Source: Campylobacter sp. CCS1377 (GTDB taxonomy: Bacteria > Campylobacterota > Campylobacteria > Campylobacterales > Campylobacteraceae). Taken from it: 64,000 bases of DNA. Location of the stretch: positions 1,488,001-1,552,000 of the forward strand of contig NZ_CP155620.1 of assembly GCF_040008265.1 (NCBI RefSeq). The letters run 5' to 3'. The notes beneath the pieces are model-generated. The model saw nothing but the letters and a program-made list of their open reading frames with translations. It was not told the origin of the DNA and made no database searches. Position numbers and translations under genes: made by a program. Within the stretch, counting starts at the first letter, position 1. Each line of letters opens with the position of its first letter. Positions 1-9,298 of this stretch are shown one piece after another.

Positions 1-2064
1 CGTTCTGCCGATTGGGCTTTGATCAAGATAAATTACTTTATCAAGCTTTTCAAGTCCAAGAATTTCTACTCCACCTAATTTTTTTACTTTTTTAGCACGG
101 TTTAATTCTTCTTGTGCAAAAGGAAGTAAGGTTTGAAGTATCAAAGAGCTTTTTCCAGAGCCTGAAACCCCAGTAATTGCAACTAAATTTTGTAAAGGAA
201 AAGAAACACTTAAATCTTTGATATTGTTAATACTCACATTTTTAAGCTCTAGCCACTCCTTTTGTTCTCTATTTTTAAGTTGCGAAATTTGCTTTTTACC
301 GCTCATATAAAGTGCGGTTTCGCTTTTGCTTTTTAAGAGCTCTTTGTAAGTTCCAGCAAATACCACTTCGCCACCAAATTTCCCTGCTTTTGGCCCAATA
401 TCTACGATAAAATCAGCTTCTTCTATGGTCATTTTATCGTGTTCTACGACGATTAAAGTATTGCCCTTTTGTTGTAAATTTCTTAAAGTTTTAATGAGTT
501 TTGCAGTATCTCTTTCATGAAGTCCAATGCTAGGCTCATCTAATACATACATAACCCCACTTAAACCACTGCCAATTTGCGAAGCAATACGAATTCTTTG
601 TGCCTCGCCTCCACTAATCGTCCTTGCATCGCGCCCTAAAGATAAATATCCAAGCCCCACATCATATAAAAAGAAAAGTCTTTCATTAATCTCTTTTAAA
701 ATAGGTTTTGAAATCATTTTTTCTTGTTCACCTAAATATGCAAAATTCTTTTCATTAGCAAAAAAAGCGGTGCTATCTTCTATACTCATATCTAAAATTT
801 CACCAAGCCCTTTTGAAGCTACTTTTACTGCCAAACTTTCAGGTCTTAAGCGATGACCGCCACAATCTTTGCAAATTTTTTCACTCATATATTCTGCTAA
901 ATCTTTTTCATCTTTTAGCATTTCATAAGCCATTTTTACCACACCTTCAAAAGTGCGTTTTAGGCGATTTCTTTTCCAAAAAAAGTCAATAGTTTTTGCA
1001 TTTCCGTATAATACAAGGCGTTTTTGTTCTTCACTAAGCTCCATAAATGGCAACTTGATAGGAATTTCATTTTGTTCACAAAAGGCGATTAAAAACTTAT
1101 AATAATAGCTTTTGTTAAAACCATACATTATTTTAACCGCACCATTTTCAAGACTTAGGCTTTCATCGATGATTTTTTTCATATCCAGTGTGTAGCGAAT
1201 TCCAAGTCCATCACAAGCCTCACAAGCTCCTTTTGGAGAATTAAAAGAAAAACTCAAAGGCTCAAGTGGTACAAAAGAAATTTTACAATCAAAACAAGCG
1301 CAGTGTTCACTAAAATGATAATGCTTATTAAGCCCTACTTCATCGGGATTTAAAACTTCTATCTCGATCTCACCAAAGCTTTCTTCTAAACCTTTTTCTA
1401 TATCACTTGCAAGACGCGAAAGTAAATCTTCGCTAATTTCAAGGCGATCAATAACTAATTTTATGGTGTGTTTTTTGGTTTTTGCCAGTTCTATATCTTC
1501 ATCAAGTCTTACCAAAACTCCATCAATTTGTGCTCTTACATAGCCTTTGTTTCGCAAATTTTCAAGCAAATCCGCGTAAGTTCCTTTTTTTTCACGCACC
1601 AAAGGAGCGTAAATGATGATTTTAGCACCTTTTGGGAATTTTAAAATTTCTCCTACAATATCACTCGCACTCATAGATGAAATTTTTTGTCCGCATTGGT
1701 GGCAGTGCTGGATGCCTATCCTAGCGTATAAAAGTCTTAAATAATCATAAATTTCAGTGATCGTTCCCACGGTTGAGCGTGGGTTTTTAGAAGTGGTTTT
1801 TTGATCAATAGCAATAGCAGGAGTTAAGCCTTCGATTTTATCAACATCAGGTTTGCCTACTTTGTCTAAAAATTGTCTTGCATAAGCACTTAAGCTTTCT
1901 ATATAACGGCGTTGTCCTTCGGCATAAAGTGTGCCAAAAGCAAGGGTTGATTTTCCACTACCACTTAACCCTGTAAAAACGATGAGTTTGTTTTTTGGAA
2001 TTTCAAGATTAATATTTTTAAGATTATTTTCTCTTGCACCGATGATTTTTATACTATCATTCAT
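1..2064 (-). CDS. uvrA: UvrA, excinuclease ABC subunit A (partial, C-terminus beyond window)
   Basis: This is the damage-recognition ATPase of nucleotide excision repair, which acts with UvrB and UvrC. The start at 2064 reads MNDSIKIIGARENNLKN, followed by Walker A GLSGSGKST. Zinc-finger cysteines are visible (CHQCG, and CDC with CEAC), and an ABC signature ISGGEAQRIRIASQ is followed by DEPSIGLHERD. A second Walker A, GVSGSGKSS, comes near the window edge and the reading ends in DQSPIGR. About 688 residues are present; family members are about 940, so roughly 250 C-terminal residues are missing. No lesion was seen. uvrB lies about 20 kb away, as is usual for unlinked uvr genes. Confidence 0.97.
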   Translation of the reverse strand, partial: MNDSIKIIGARENNLKNINLEIPKNKLIVFTGLSGSGKSTLAFGTLYAEGQRRYIESLSAYARQFLDKVGKPDVDKIEGLTPAIAIDQKTTSKNPRSTVGTITEIYDYLRLLYARIGIQHCHQCGQKISSMSASDIVGEILKFPKGAKIIIYAPLVREKKGTYADLLENLRNKGYVRAQIDGVLVRLDEDIELAKTKKHTIKLVIDRLEISEDLLSRLASDIEKGLEESFGEIEIEVLNPDEVGLNKHYHFSEHCACFDCKISFVPLEPLSFSFNSPKGACEACDGLGIRYTLDMKKIIDESLSLENGAVKIMYGFNKSYYYKFLIAFCEQNEIPIKLPFMELSEEQKRLVLYGNAKTIDFFWKRNRLKRTFEGVVKMAYEMLKDEKDLAEYMSEKICKDCGGHRLRPESLAVKVASKGLGEILDMSIEDSTAFFANEKNFAYLGEQEKMISKPILKEINERLFFLYDVGLGYLSLGRDARTISGGEAQRIRIASQIGSGLSGVMYVLDEPSIGLHERDTAKLIKTLRNLQQKGNTLIVVEHDKMTIEEADFIVDIGPKAGKFGGEVVFAGTYKELLKSKSETALYMSGKKQISQLKNREQKEWLELKNVSINNIKDLSVSFPLQNLVAITGVSGSGKSSLILQTLLPFAQEELNRAKKVKKLGGVEILGLEKLDKVIYLDQSPIGRT

Positions 2065-2158
2065 AAAATTTTCCTACTTAAATTTAAAATTTATAATTTT
2101 AACATAAATCCATACTTTAGTGATTATTTTTAACTTATTTCATAATTTCATAGTCAAA

Positions 2159-2959
2159 CTAAAAAGATACAATTTCTAATTTTCTTAGCAAAGAAAATGC
2201 AGTCACCACAATAGATAAGGCATACACACAAAGTAAAATTTTATAATGAGAGGTGATTTTCATATTTTCAATAATTTTTATACCGATAAAAACTCCCACC
2301 ATGGATGCAAAACCCACTAAAATTCCTTTATAAATTACTTCCTCATCAATCACACCAGATCCTACAAAAGAAAACATTCCAGATATTGAAGCAAAAATCA
2401 CAAAAAATAAAGAAATAGGAACAACTTTTTTGCTATCATAACCCAAAAAATAAGCTAAAATTGGTGCAATTAAAAGTCCGCCACCAATACCTAAAGAAAT
2501 AGCAAAAACACCTGTAAAAGCCCCTGCTATAAATAAAATCACATTTTTCGCTAAAACCGATCTTTTTGTATGATGAGTAATATTTTTAACTCCAAAAGCA
2601 TATTTAAGAAAAAATACAAAACTCACACATAAAAATATTGCAGTTAATTCAACATCAGAAAGATAACTCAAGACAAAACCGCTAAAACCAGCCCCCAAAA
2701 GCCCACCAAGTCCTATCACAATGCCGTCTTTTAAATTTAAATTCTTTTTTTTATAATTAATATAAGAACCAAAAACAGAAGCTAAAATCATCTGAATTAC
2801 CGATATCCCAACTGCATGATGCGAGCTCATACCAAGACTTAACATAAAAGGCACGATAATCATGCCTCCACCTATACCAAAAAGCCCTGAAGTGATTCCA
2901 GAAACAATACCAATTAAAGCATAAGATAAATCCCAAAATTCCATAATATAAACTTCCAA
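2159..2959 (-). CDS. TauE/SafE-family sulfite exporter-like permease
   Basis: A polytopic inner-membrane protein of 266 aa, or 261 aa if it starts at the second in-frame Met, MEFWDL (2944). It has two internally related halves, each with a glycine-rich motif typical of TauE/SafE permeases: SGLFGIGGGMIIVP near residue 24 and SLGIGGGLLIAP near residue 155. About eight hydrophobic segments are visible. The family includes transporters linked to sulfite, sulfoacetate or other organosulfur anions; the substrate cannot be read from sequence. It stands alone, downstream of uvrA on the same strand and divergent from cstA. Confidence 0.85.
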   Translation of the reverse strand: MEVYIMEFWDLSYALIGIVSGITSGLFGIGGGMIIVPFMLSLGMSSHHAVGISVIQMILASVFGSYINYKKKNLNLKDGIVIGLGGLLGAGFSGFVLSYLSDVELTAIFLCVSFVFFLKYAFGVKNITHHTKRSVLAKNVILFIAGAFTGVFAISLGIGGGLLIAPILAYFLGYDSKKVVPISLFFVIFASISGMFSFVGSGVIDEEVIYKGILVGFASMVGVFIGIKIIENMKITSHYKILLCVYALSIVVTAFSLLRKLEIVSF

Positions 2960-3209
2960 ATTTTAAAATTTCAAAAGGGTAATTTTATCTTAGTTAAACT
3001 TAAATGCTTTATTAAATTAAGCATAAATTCCACAAAAAACAAAATGTGAATTTTTGTTATATTAATAACATAAAAATCAATACAAATATGTTTCATTTTG
3101 TAATTTTTTTGACACATTCTTTCTGCGAAAAGTGCAAGGATTAAGCATTAAAATTAAAGAGTATGTTACACTTTTGATACATTTTGTATTTTGAGTAAAA
3201 GGTTTGCTA

Positions 3210-5318
3210 ATGAGTATTACAAATAAAATATTATGGTTTTTTGTAGCCATTGTAGGTGCATGTTGCTTTGGTATCTTATCCTTACAAAATGGAGAAAGCA
3301 TATCTGCAATTTACCTTATCATCGCAGCTTTATGTATATATATGATAGGATATAGATTTTATGGTCATTTCATAGCCTATAAGGTTTTAGAATTAAATAA
3401 AAAAAGAGCCACACCTGCTATCATCAATGATGATGGTTGTGATTTTGTTCCTACGAATAAAATTGTATTATTTGGCCATCATTTTGCTGCCATTGCGGGC
3501 GCTGGTCCTTTAGTAGGTCCGATTTTGGCAGCACAAATGGGATATTTGCCTTCCATGCTTTGGATTTTAATTGGCGGGGTTTTAGCAGGTGCTGTGCATG
3601 ATTTTGTTGTTCTTTTTATCTCTATGCGCCGTAATGGAAAATCTTTAGGCGAAATGATTAAAGATGAAATGGGAAGTTTTACGGGCGCTGTTGCTATGAT
3701 AGCAATTTTTGGAATTATGTTAATCATTATCGCAATTTTAGCAATGGTGGTTGTAAAAGCATTAGCACATTCACCTTGGGGGCTTTTTACTATCAGCATG
3801 ACTATACCAATCGCTGTTTTTATGGGAATTTATATGAGATATTTAAGACCTGGAAAAGTTGGAGAAGCTTCAATCATCGGCTTTGTGCTTTTAATTTTAG
3901 CCATTCATTATGGAGCTCAAATTGCTGCAGATCCTTACTGGAGTCAAATTTTTACGCTTAGTGCTCCAAATTTAGCACTTATTATGATAGCTTATGGCTT
4001 TATTGCTGCGATTTTACCAGTTTGGTTTTTACTTGCCCCAAGAGATTATTTATCTACTTTTCTTAAAATCGGCGTTATTGCAATTATGGCTTTAGCTATT
4101 ATTATCGTTGCTCCTGATTTACAAATGCCAAAAATCAACTCTCAATATTTGGATGGCAGTGGTCCTGTTTTTGCAGGATCAATTTTTCCTTTCTTATTTA
4201 TCACCATTGCTTGCGGTGCTATTAGTGGTTTTCATGCCTTAATTTCTAGTGGAACTACTCCAAAAATGGTAGAAAATGAAACTCACACTCTGGCTATAGG
4301 ATATGGCTCTATGCTTATGGAAAGTGCGGTTGCCATTATGGCTTTAATTTGTGCTTGTATTTTAGAACCAGGACTTTATTTTGCCATAAATTCTCCTGAA
4401 GCTACTATAGGAAGTGATGTTGTAGGCGTAGCAACGACAATTTCAAGCTGGGGTTTTAGCATTAGCCCTGAAGATATTACAAACTTAACAACAAATATAG
4501 GCGAAAAAACCATACTTTCAAGAACGGGTGGTGCGCCAACTTTTGCCATTGGCGTTGCTTTGATTTTACATGAGTTATTCCTTGATATTAATATGATGGG
4601 TTTTTGGTATCATTTTGCTATATTATTTGAAGCTTTGTTTATTTTAACTGCCGTGGATGCTGGAACAAGGGCTTGTCGTTTTATGGCGCAAGATATTTTG
4701 GGCAATGTATATAAACCTTTGGGAAATCTTAATAATTATTTTGCCGGAATTTTTGCCACAGCTTTGAGTGTAGCTGGATGGGGATATTTTCTTTATCAAG
4801 GTGCTATTGATGAAAAAGGCGGTATTTATTCACTTTGGCCGCTTTTTGGAGTGAGCAATCAAATGCTTGCAGGAATGGCACTTTTACTTGCAACAACTAT
4901 ACTTGTAAAAATGGGGAAAGCAAAATATACTTGGGTTACGCTAGTTCCAGCAATTTTTGTTTTAATCGCAACACTTTATGGTGGAATTGCCAAAATTATG
5001 CCTTACAAAGAAGGGGATAAAATTGCCAATGCTGTAAGTCATGTTGCAAGTGTTTATATTCAAGATCAAAAAATTCAAAAACTTACAGAACAAATTAACA
5101 ATACCAAAGATGAAACACAAATTTCACAATTGCAAAAAGATCTTTCACTTGCAAAACAAGCTAAAATTTCTAATATAGTCAATGCGATACTTTGCGTATT
5201 TTTTATGATTGCAACCTTGCTTGTAATTTTATCTTGTATAGGAATTTGCTTTAAAATTATACGCATTCCTTTGCGTGAAAATCCTTATGTAGAAATTCAA
5301 TCAACGAGAATGCCATGA
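3210..5318 (+). CDS. cstA: CstA carbon starvation / peptide-pyruvate transporter
   Basis: A large inner-membrane transporter (about 702 aa, many transmembrane helices) of the CstA family, known for uptake of peptides and/or pyruvate and important in asaccharolytic Campylobacter. Conserved features include the N-terminal GYRFYGHFIA, the ATPAIINDDGCDFVPT loop, and FGHHFAAIAGAGPLVGPILA. The region from about residue 640 is coiled (QKLTEQINNTKDETQISQLQKDL). I prefer the ATG at 3210 (MSITNKIL) over the TTG at 3204, because AAAGG at 3198-3202 sits 7 bases upstream. The last codons overlap the start of the small YbdD-like gene (ATGA), indicating coupled translation. Confidence 0.95.
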   Translation: MSITNKILWFFVAIVGACCFGILSLQNGESISAIYLIIAALCIYMIGYRFYGHFIAYKVLELNKKRATPAIINDDGCDFVPTNKIVLFGHHFAAIAGAGPLVGPILAAQMGYLPSMLWILIGGVLAGAVHDFVVLFISMRRNGKSLGEMIKDEMGSFTGAVAMIAIFGIMLIIIAILAMVVVKALAHSPWGLFTISMTIPIAVFMGIYMRYLRPGKVGEASIIGFVLLILAIHYGAQIAADPYWSQIFTLSAPNLALIMIAYGFIAAILPVWFLLAPRDYLSTFLKIGVIAIMALAIIIVAPDLQMPKINSQYLDGSGPVFAGSIFPFLFITIACGAISGFHALISSGTTPKMVENETHTLAIGYGSMLMESAVAIMALICACILEPGLYFAINSPEATIGSDVVGVATTISSWGFSISPEDITNLTTNIGEKTILSRTGGAPTFAIGVALILHELFLDINMMGFWYHFAILFEALFILTAVDAGTRACRFMAQDILGNVYKPLGNLNNYFAGIFATALSVAGWGYFLYQGAIDEKGGIYSLWPLFGVSNQMLAGMALLLATTILVKMGKAKYTWVTLVPAIFVLIATLYGGIAKIMPYKEGDKIANAVSHVASVYIQDQKIQKLTEQINNTKDETQISQLQKDLSLAKQAKISNIVNAILCVFFMIATLLVILSCIGICFKIIRIPLRENPYVEIQSTRMP

Positions 5319-5512
5319 TTAAAAGATTAAAACAATGGTATGAAAAATCCGAAAGGTTTTTTCATCCCTTAATAGGTTTAGCAAGCTACGATAAATATTT
5401 AGAACATATGAAAAAACATCACCCCAACGAAGTTGTAAAAAGTCGCGGGGAATTTTTTAAAGAATATTTAGAAAAAAAATATAATAGCGGTGGCTTCAAA
5501 AAATGCTGTTAA
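5315..5512 (+). CDS. YbdD/YjiX-type small protein, CstA partner
   Basis: A 65-aa soluble protein overlapping the cstA stop codon by four bases (ATGA), as in the cstA-ybdD arrangement of many bacteria. Recognisable family features are the basic N-terminus with a WYEKSERFFHP segment, the GLASYDKYLEHMKKHHP core and the SRGEFFKEYLEKKYNSGGFKKCC tail (quoted in parts: SRGEFFKEYLEKK, then GGFKKCC). The role is unknown, but co-occurrence with CstA-type transporters suggests assistance to or regulation of that transporter. It ends in a Cys pair. Confidence 0.85.
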   Translation: MIKRLKQWYEKSERFFHPLIGLASYDKYLEHMKKHHPNEVVKSRGEFFKEYLEKKYNSGGFKKCC

Positions 5513-5543
5513 TGGCTTAAAGGATAAAGGTTTTATCTCACAC

Positions 5544-5951
5544 TCATGCAAAGCCATGTAGTTTTTTAAGTTCTTCGCTAATTGCTTTTTTCTTACCGCA
5601 TCTATCAACACTCACATAAGTAACACTTGCAGAAGTTACATGCAAACATAGCGTTGAACCCATTTCATCTACTCTTTGTACAGCAACTTCTACATCAACA
5701 GCTATTGAAGTCGTGCCTACTTTTACAATCTTGGCATAGCAAGAAATGATATCACCTACAAAAACAGGTTCTTTAAATACTACTCTATCCATAGAAATAG
5801 TCACAACACGCTCTGGAGATAATTCTCTTGCTGCAATGCCTCCAGCAAGGTCAATTTGAGACATAATCCATCCACCAAAAATATTTCCCGCTGGATTTGT
5901 ATCACTTGGCATAGCCACAATTTTTAATTTTGGTTCACCCATATTTTTCAT
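5544..5951 (-). CDS. Acyl-CoA thioesterase, hotdog fold (YciA-like)
   Basis: A cytoplasmic 135-aa hotdog-fold thioesterase that probably hydrolyses acyl-CoAs. The motif MPSDTNPAGNIFGGWIMSQID (given in part: DTNPAGNIFGGWIM, with the catalytic Asp/Asn region) and the core strand VFKEPVFVGDIISCYAKI match the YciA/BFIT group. An alternative start is MGEPK (5942), but the ATG at 5951 is preceded by a strong AAGGAG. It is divergent from ciaB across a 67-bp intergenic region. In Campylobacter jejuni the equivalent gene also neighbours cstA and ciaB. Confidence 0.88.
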   Translation of the reverse strand: MKNMGEPKLKIVAMPSDTNPAGNIFGGWIMSQIDLAGGIAARELSPERVVTISMDRVVFKEPVFVGDIISCYAKIVKVGTTSIAVDVEVAVQRVDEMGSTLCLHVTSASVTYVSVDRCGKKKAISEELKKLHGFA

Positions 5952-5956
5952 CGATA

Positions 5957-6012
5957 TTACTCCTTTATTTGAAAAAATGAATTATAATTAATTTTTAACA
6001 ATAAAGGAGTAA
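5957..6012. repeat. Perfect 13-bp inverted repeat around two divergent ribosome binding sites
   Basis: The arms TTACTCCTTTATT (5957-5969) and AATAAAGGAGTAA (6000-6012) are exact reverse complements separated by 30 bases. Each arm contains the AAGGAG Shine-Dalgarno of one divergent gene (thioesterase leftward, ciaB rightward). The symmetry may simply reflect two optimal ribosome binding sites, but the match extends beyond the core on both sides. Confidence 0.6.
5983..5988 (+). promoter_or_regulatory. Probable sigma-70 -10 box for ciaB
   Basis: TATAAT at 5983-5988 lies 30 bases upstream of the ciaB start, preceded by an A/T-rich run, as is typical for Campylobacter vegetative promoters, which lack a clear -35. 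The position is plausible for a short 5' leader containing the AAAGGAG site. Confidence 0.5.
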
Positions 6013-6018
6013 AAAAGT

Positions 6019-7869
6019 ATGAATAATTTTAAAAAATTAATGCAAATCACTCAAAGAAGAAAAAACAACATCAATAAAATCTATGATATTCTTGATAAAA
6101 ACAAACTGAACGAAGAACTTCAAAAACAGAAAGAATATTTTGAAAAACTTCTAAAAAACATAAAACTTGAAGTGAAAAATTCATCTATATTGGCTATGGT
6201 ACGTCGTTTTGTAGATCTTAAAGAGGAAAATTTGATCCAAGAACTAGAACAAAATCATTTTGACAAACATCAAATCTCCAAAATCAAAGCACAAATTTAT
6301 AATGAAGTGAAAAAATTTTATGAAAATGAGCACGAAAAATTAATCGAAGAAATCAAAGATGCAAAAATCTTAAATGTTTTTTATGTTTGCCTTATTGAAG
6401 GAATTCACTCTATAGGAAAAGTCCTAAATTCCATGCAAGAAGAATGGCAACAAAAAATCATAGAAGAAAACAATGAATTTTTAAGTTCTCATTTTGAAAA
6501 TTTAGACGAAGCGTTAAAATTCTTAAAAGACAATAAGCTTTATCAAAAAGATCGTAACAATGATATTTGTGAGCGAAGTTATGGCGTGATTTTTAAAAAC
6601 AATCAAACATGGCAATTTTTACCTTACGCACTTGCATTTAAAGAGCACACAAAAGAACTAAGAAATGCTTTTGATCGCACCTTAAATAAACTTCAAAGTC
6701 TAGCTTCTAATACCGAAGAAAAAGCTTATATTGATTATCTTGAAAAGCTCAAACTCGCTTTTTGCGAAGAAAACAACGATAAAGTAATACAAGCTTGGCA
6801 AAATGCAGAACTTGCATGGATGCAAGTAAAATCGCCTTTGCAAATTGGTCATCCTTTAGAATATTACGAAGATAGCTACACTCATGCAGTGGCTTTGGAA
6901 TGGGACATTAGAGTCGAAGATGCTTCTGATTTTAATGCAGCAGTTTTTAATCAAGAAATCAAGGAAAGTTTTGATCAAATTTATCACAAACTTGGTATTA
7001 AAAATCAAAAATTATACGACAGTGTTTGCGAAAACTTCAACAAAACACAACTTTATATTTGCTCGCCGATGATATTTTATGGTGCTGAATTAAATGGCTT
7101 ATTTTCTGCACAAGTAGTTCCAAATGATGAATTTGTCAGTCAAAAAGCGGGCAAAAAAATCTTTGCATTTTTAAATTTCGTATATGAAAATGCAAAAACC
7201 AAACCTTTCATGAAGCTTTCTAGCATGATTTTTGAAAAAGAATTTTTAGACTATGGAAGAGAAATTTTATTTTTTAATGAAACTTTATGGAAAAAAGTTT
7301 ATGAAATTTCAACCATAGGTCACGAATTTGGACATATGTTTTTTATCGATGAAAATACCGAAAAAATAATGAATGAAAGTGGGTATTTTAAAAACATAGA
7401 AGAATTTAAAGCCACTATGGGTGGGCTTGTGAATTTTTTCTTGCACGAAAAAGAAGAACTGAAAATGCCAGTTTTCCATGAACTCATTAAAAGAGCTATA
7501 GGTTTGATTGCTTGGCAAAAAGTAGAAGAAGTAAAACCTTACTATACCGAAGGTTTAATCCATTTGCATATTTTATTTCAAAGCAAGGTGCTTAGCTTTG
7601 AAAATAATAAATTACAAATTAATTTTAATTCCATCGCTTATGAAAATTTCAAAGAAGAAGCAATAAACACTTATCTTAAACTTGCAAAACACTACAGTTT
7701 AAAACTTGATGCAAAGGAATTTTTAAATGAATTTTGTATTTTAGAAAATGAAGTTTTTTTGCCTAAAAATGCAATATGCAAAGAATTTGTATTATATTAT
7801 TATAAGCTATATGAACAATTTGCAAATATTATTGATGATAGTGATGAGATTAAAAAATATAGAAAATAA
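6019..7869 (+). CDS. ciaB: CiaB, Campylobacter invasion antigen B (M3-like HEFGH protein)
   Basis: A 616-aa protein matching CiaB in size and context (next to cstA, thioesterase and hupB). CiaB has been reported as a flagellum-exported factor needed for host-cell entry and for secretion of other Cia proteins. The N-terminal half is highly charged and helical. A zinc-metallopeptidase signature GHEFGHMFF sits at residues 434-442 (HExxH), and the surrounding sequence resembles M3-family oligopeptidases, so an enzymatic role is possible. No signal peptide is seen, as expected for a flagellar export substrate. The start at 6019 has a strong AAAGGAG site. Confidence 0.92.
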   Translation: MNNFKKLMQITQRRKNNINKIYDILDKNKLNEELQKQKEYFEKLLKNIKLEVKNSSILAMVRRFVDLKEENLIQELEQNHFDKHQISKIKAQIYNEVKKFYENEHEKLIEEIKDAKILNVFYVCLIEGIHSIGKVLNSMQEEWQQKIIEENNEFLSSHFENLDEALKFLKDNKLYQKDRNNDICERSYGVIFKNNQTWQFLPYALAFKEHTKELRNAFDRTLNKLQSLASNTEEKAYIDYLEKLKLAFCEENNDKVIQAWQNAELAWMQVKSPLQIGHPLEYYEDSYTHAVALEWDIRVEDASDFNAAVFNQEIKESFDQIYHKLGIKNQKLYDSVCENFNKTQLYICSPMIFYGAELNGLFSAQVVPNDEFVSQKAGKKIFAFLNFVYENAKTKPFMKLSSMIFEKEFLDYGREILFFNETLWKKVYEISTIGHEFGHMFFIDENTEKIMNESGYFKNIEEFKATMGGLVNFFLHEKEELKMPVFHELIKRAIGLIAWQKVEEVKPYYTEGLIHLHILFQSKVLSFENNKLQINFNSIAYENFKEEAINTYLKLAKHYSLKLDAKEFLNEFCILENEVFLPKNAICKEFVLYYYKLYEQFANIIDDSDEIKKYRK

Positions 7870-7982
7870 GATAAAGATTTGAATAAAATTTTATAAAAAT
7901 TTAATAATTTATGTAAAAAAGCTTGCCAAGTATTATAAAATGTGCTAAAATTAAGAACTTTAATATTAAAAAAGGAGCTTTT

Positions 7983-8273
7983 ATGACTAAAGCAGATTTT
8001 ATTTCAAAAGTTGCTCAAAATGCTGGGCTAACAAAAAAAGATGCTACTGCAGCAACAGATGCGGTAATTTCTACAATTACTGAATTATTGTCAAAAGGCG
8101 ATAGCATTAGCTTTATTGGTTTTGGCACATTCACTACAGCTGAAAGAGCTGCAAGAACTGCAAGAGTTCCAAGCAACGGTAAAACTATCAATGTGCCAGC
8201 AACTAAAGTTGCTAAATTTAAAGTAGGCAAAAATCTTAAAGAAGCTGTTGCTAAAAGCAAAAAGAAAAAATAA
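7983..8273 (+). CDS. hupB: HU-family DNA-binding protein
   Basis: A 96-aa histone-like nucleoid protein. The start at 7983 (MTKADFISKVAQ) is preceded by AAAAAGGAG; an upstream in-frame ATG at 7923 would add 20 unrelated residues and is rejected. The core motifs GFGTFTTAERAARTARVPSNG (in parts: GFGTFTTAERAART, then VPSNGKTINVPATKVAKFKVG) are the beta-arm and saddle of HU. The C-terminus is lysine-rich (KSKKKK). It forms dimers that bend DNA without strong sequence specificity. It is followed directly by a strong terminator, so it is probably a single-gene unit. Confidence 0.96.
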   Translation: MTKADFISKVAQNAGLTKKDATAATDAVISTITELLSKGDSISFIGFGTFTTAERAARTARVPSNGKTINVPATKVAKFKVGKNLKEAVAKSKKKK

Positions 8274-8279
8274 TTTTTA

Positions 8280-8308
8280 GGCTAGTGTTACCAACTAGCC
8301 TTTATTTC
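8280..8308 (+). terminator. Rho-independent terminator after hupB
   Basis: The stem GGCTAGT (8280-8286) pairs with ACTAGCC (8294-8300) across a 7-base loop, followed by TTTATTTC. It starts seven bases after the hupB stop. Confidence 0.9.
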
Positions 8309-8392
8309 TATTCTTCACTTAAACCATTCGTACAAATTTACCCTTTTCTTATAAAATCAAAATCCACACAAATTTAACATAAAGGATTCAAT

Positions 8393-9298
8393 GTGAAAAC
8401 TTATGAAAACATTACCGAATTTATCGGCAACACTCCTATAGTTGCTCTTAAAAATTACGGAGCAAATATTTATGCAAAGTGTGAATTTTTAAATCCGAGT
8501 CACTCTATCAAAGATCGTGCGGCTTTCGCGATGATTAATGATGCTTTAAAAAGCGGCAGAATTAGCTCAAATTCACATATCATTGAAGCAACAAGTGGAA
8601 ACACAGGAATTTCTTTAGCTATGATTTGTGCGAGTCTAGGACTAAAAATCAGCATCGTGATGCCAGAATCAATGAGCCTAGAAAGACGCAAAATGATCGC
8701 GTATTTTGGCGCGAATTTGGTTTTAACTCCTGCTAGCGAAGGAATGAAGGGCGCGTATAACAAAGCTTTAGAGCTTGCAAAAGAAACGCCTAATTCTTTC
8801 GTTCCATCGCAGTTTGAGAATTTATCCAATAAAAACGCCCATAAAAATACGACAGCTTTAGAAATTTTAGATGCACTTGATGGCAAGGTGGATATTTTTG
8901 TCGCGGGTTTTGGTACAGGCGGAACTATTAGCGGCGTGGGCGAAGTTTTAAAGGAAAAAAACAACAATGCAAAGATCATTGCCGTTGAGCCGCAAGCCTC
9001 CCCTCTTCTTAGTCAAGGAAATGCTGCCCCTCATAAAATTCAAGGCATAGGTGCTAATTTTATACCGGCAATTTTAAATAAAGAAATTATAGATGAAATC
9101 ATATGCGTTAGCAATGAAGACGCTCTTCAAACAGCAAAAGATTTAGCTAAAAACAATGGTTTAATGGTAGGAATTTCAAGTGGAGCAAATGTATTTGCCG
9201 CTTCTTTAATTGCGCAAAAATTCCCAGATAAAACCATAGTTACAATGCTAAATGATACAGCAGAAAGATACCTTTCAACTGATTTGTTTGCTCTTTAA
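8393..9298 (+). CDS. cysM: Cysteine synthase (CysM/CysK family)
   Basis: A 301-aa PLP enzyme making L-cysteine from O-acetylserine (or a related acceptor) and sulfide or thiosulfate. The PLP lysine is K40 in PSHSIKDRAA; the substrate loop EATSGNTGISLAM and the phosphate-binding glycine loop GFGTGGTISGVGEV are both present. Translation starts at GTG 8393 (MKTYENITEF): the overlapping ATG two bases upstream reads ATG-TGA and cannot be used. An AAAGGA site lies at 8382-8387. It is convergent with the SCO gene, overlapping it by four bases. The name cysM follows C. jejuni usage; CysK-type chemistry is not excluded. Confidence 0.92.
   Translation: MKTYENITEFIGNTPIVALKNYGANIYAKCEFLNPSHSIKDRAAFAMINDALKSGRISSNSHIIEATSGNTGISLAMICASLGLKISIVMPESMSLERRKMIAYFGANLVLTPASEGMKGAYNKALELAKETPNSFVPSQFENLSNKNAHKNTTALEILDALDGKVDIFVAGFGTGGTISGVGEVLKEKNNNAKIIAVEPQASPLLSQGNAAPHKIQGIGANFIPAILNKEIIDEIICVSNEDALQTAKDLAKNNGLMVGISSGANVFAASLIAQKFPDKTIVTMLNDTAERYLSTDLFAL

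Noticed and set aside
527-856. 109-aa open frame on the plus strand inside uvrA
   Set aside because: It runs antisense to clear UvrA coding sequence with conserved motifs; hydrophobic low-complexity product typical of a shadow frame.
5523-5537. Short hairpin GATAAA-GGT-TTTATC between the YbdD-like and thioesterase genes as terminator
   Set aside because: Only six weak A/T-rich pairs and no clear T tract in either direction; not convincing as a terminator.
7923-7982. Upstream ATG extending hupB by 20 residues
   Set aside because: The strong AAAAAGGAG site and the universal HU start MTKADF place the start at 7983; the extension covers the likely promoter.
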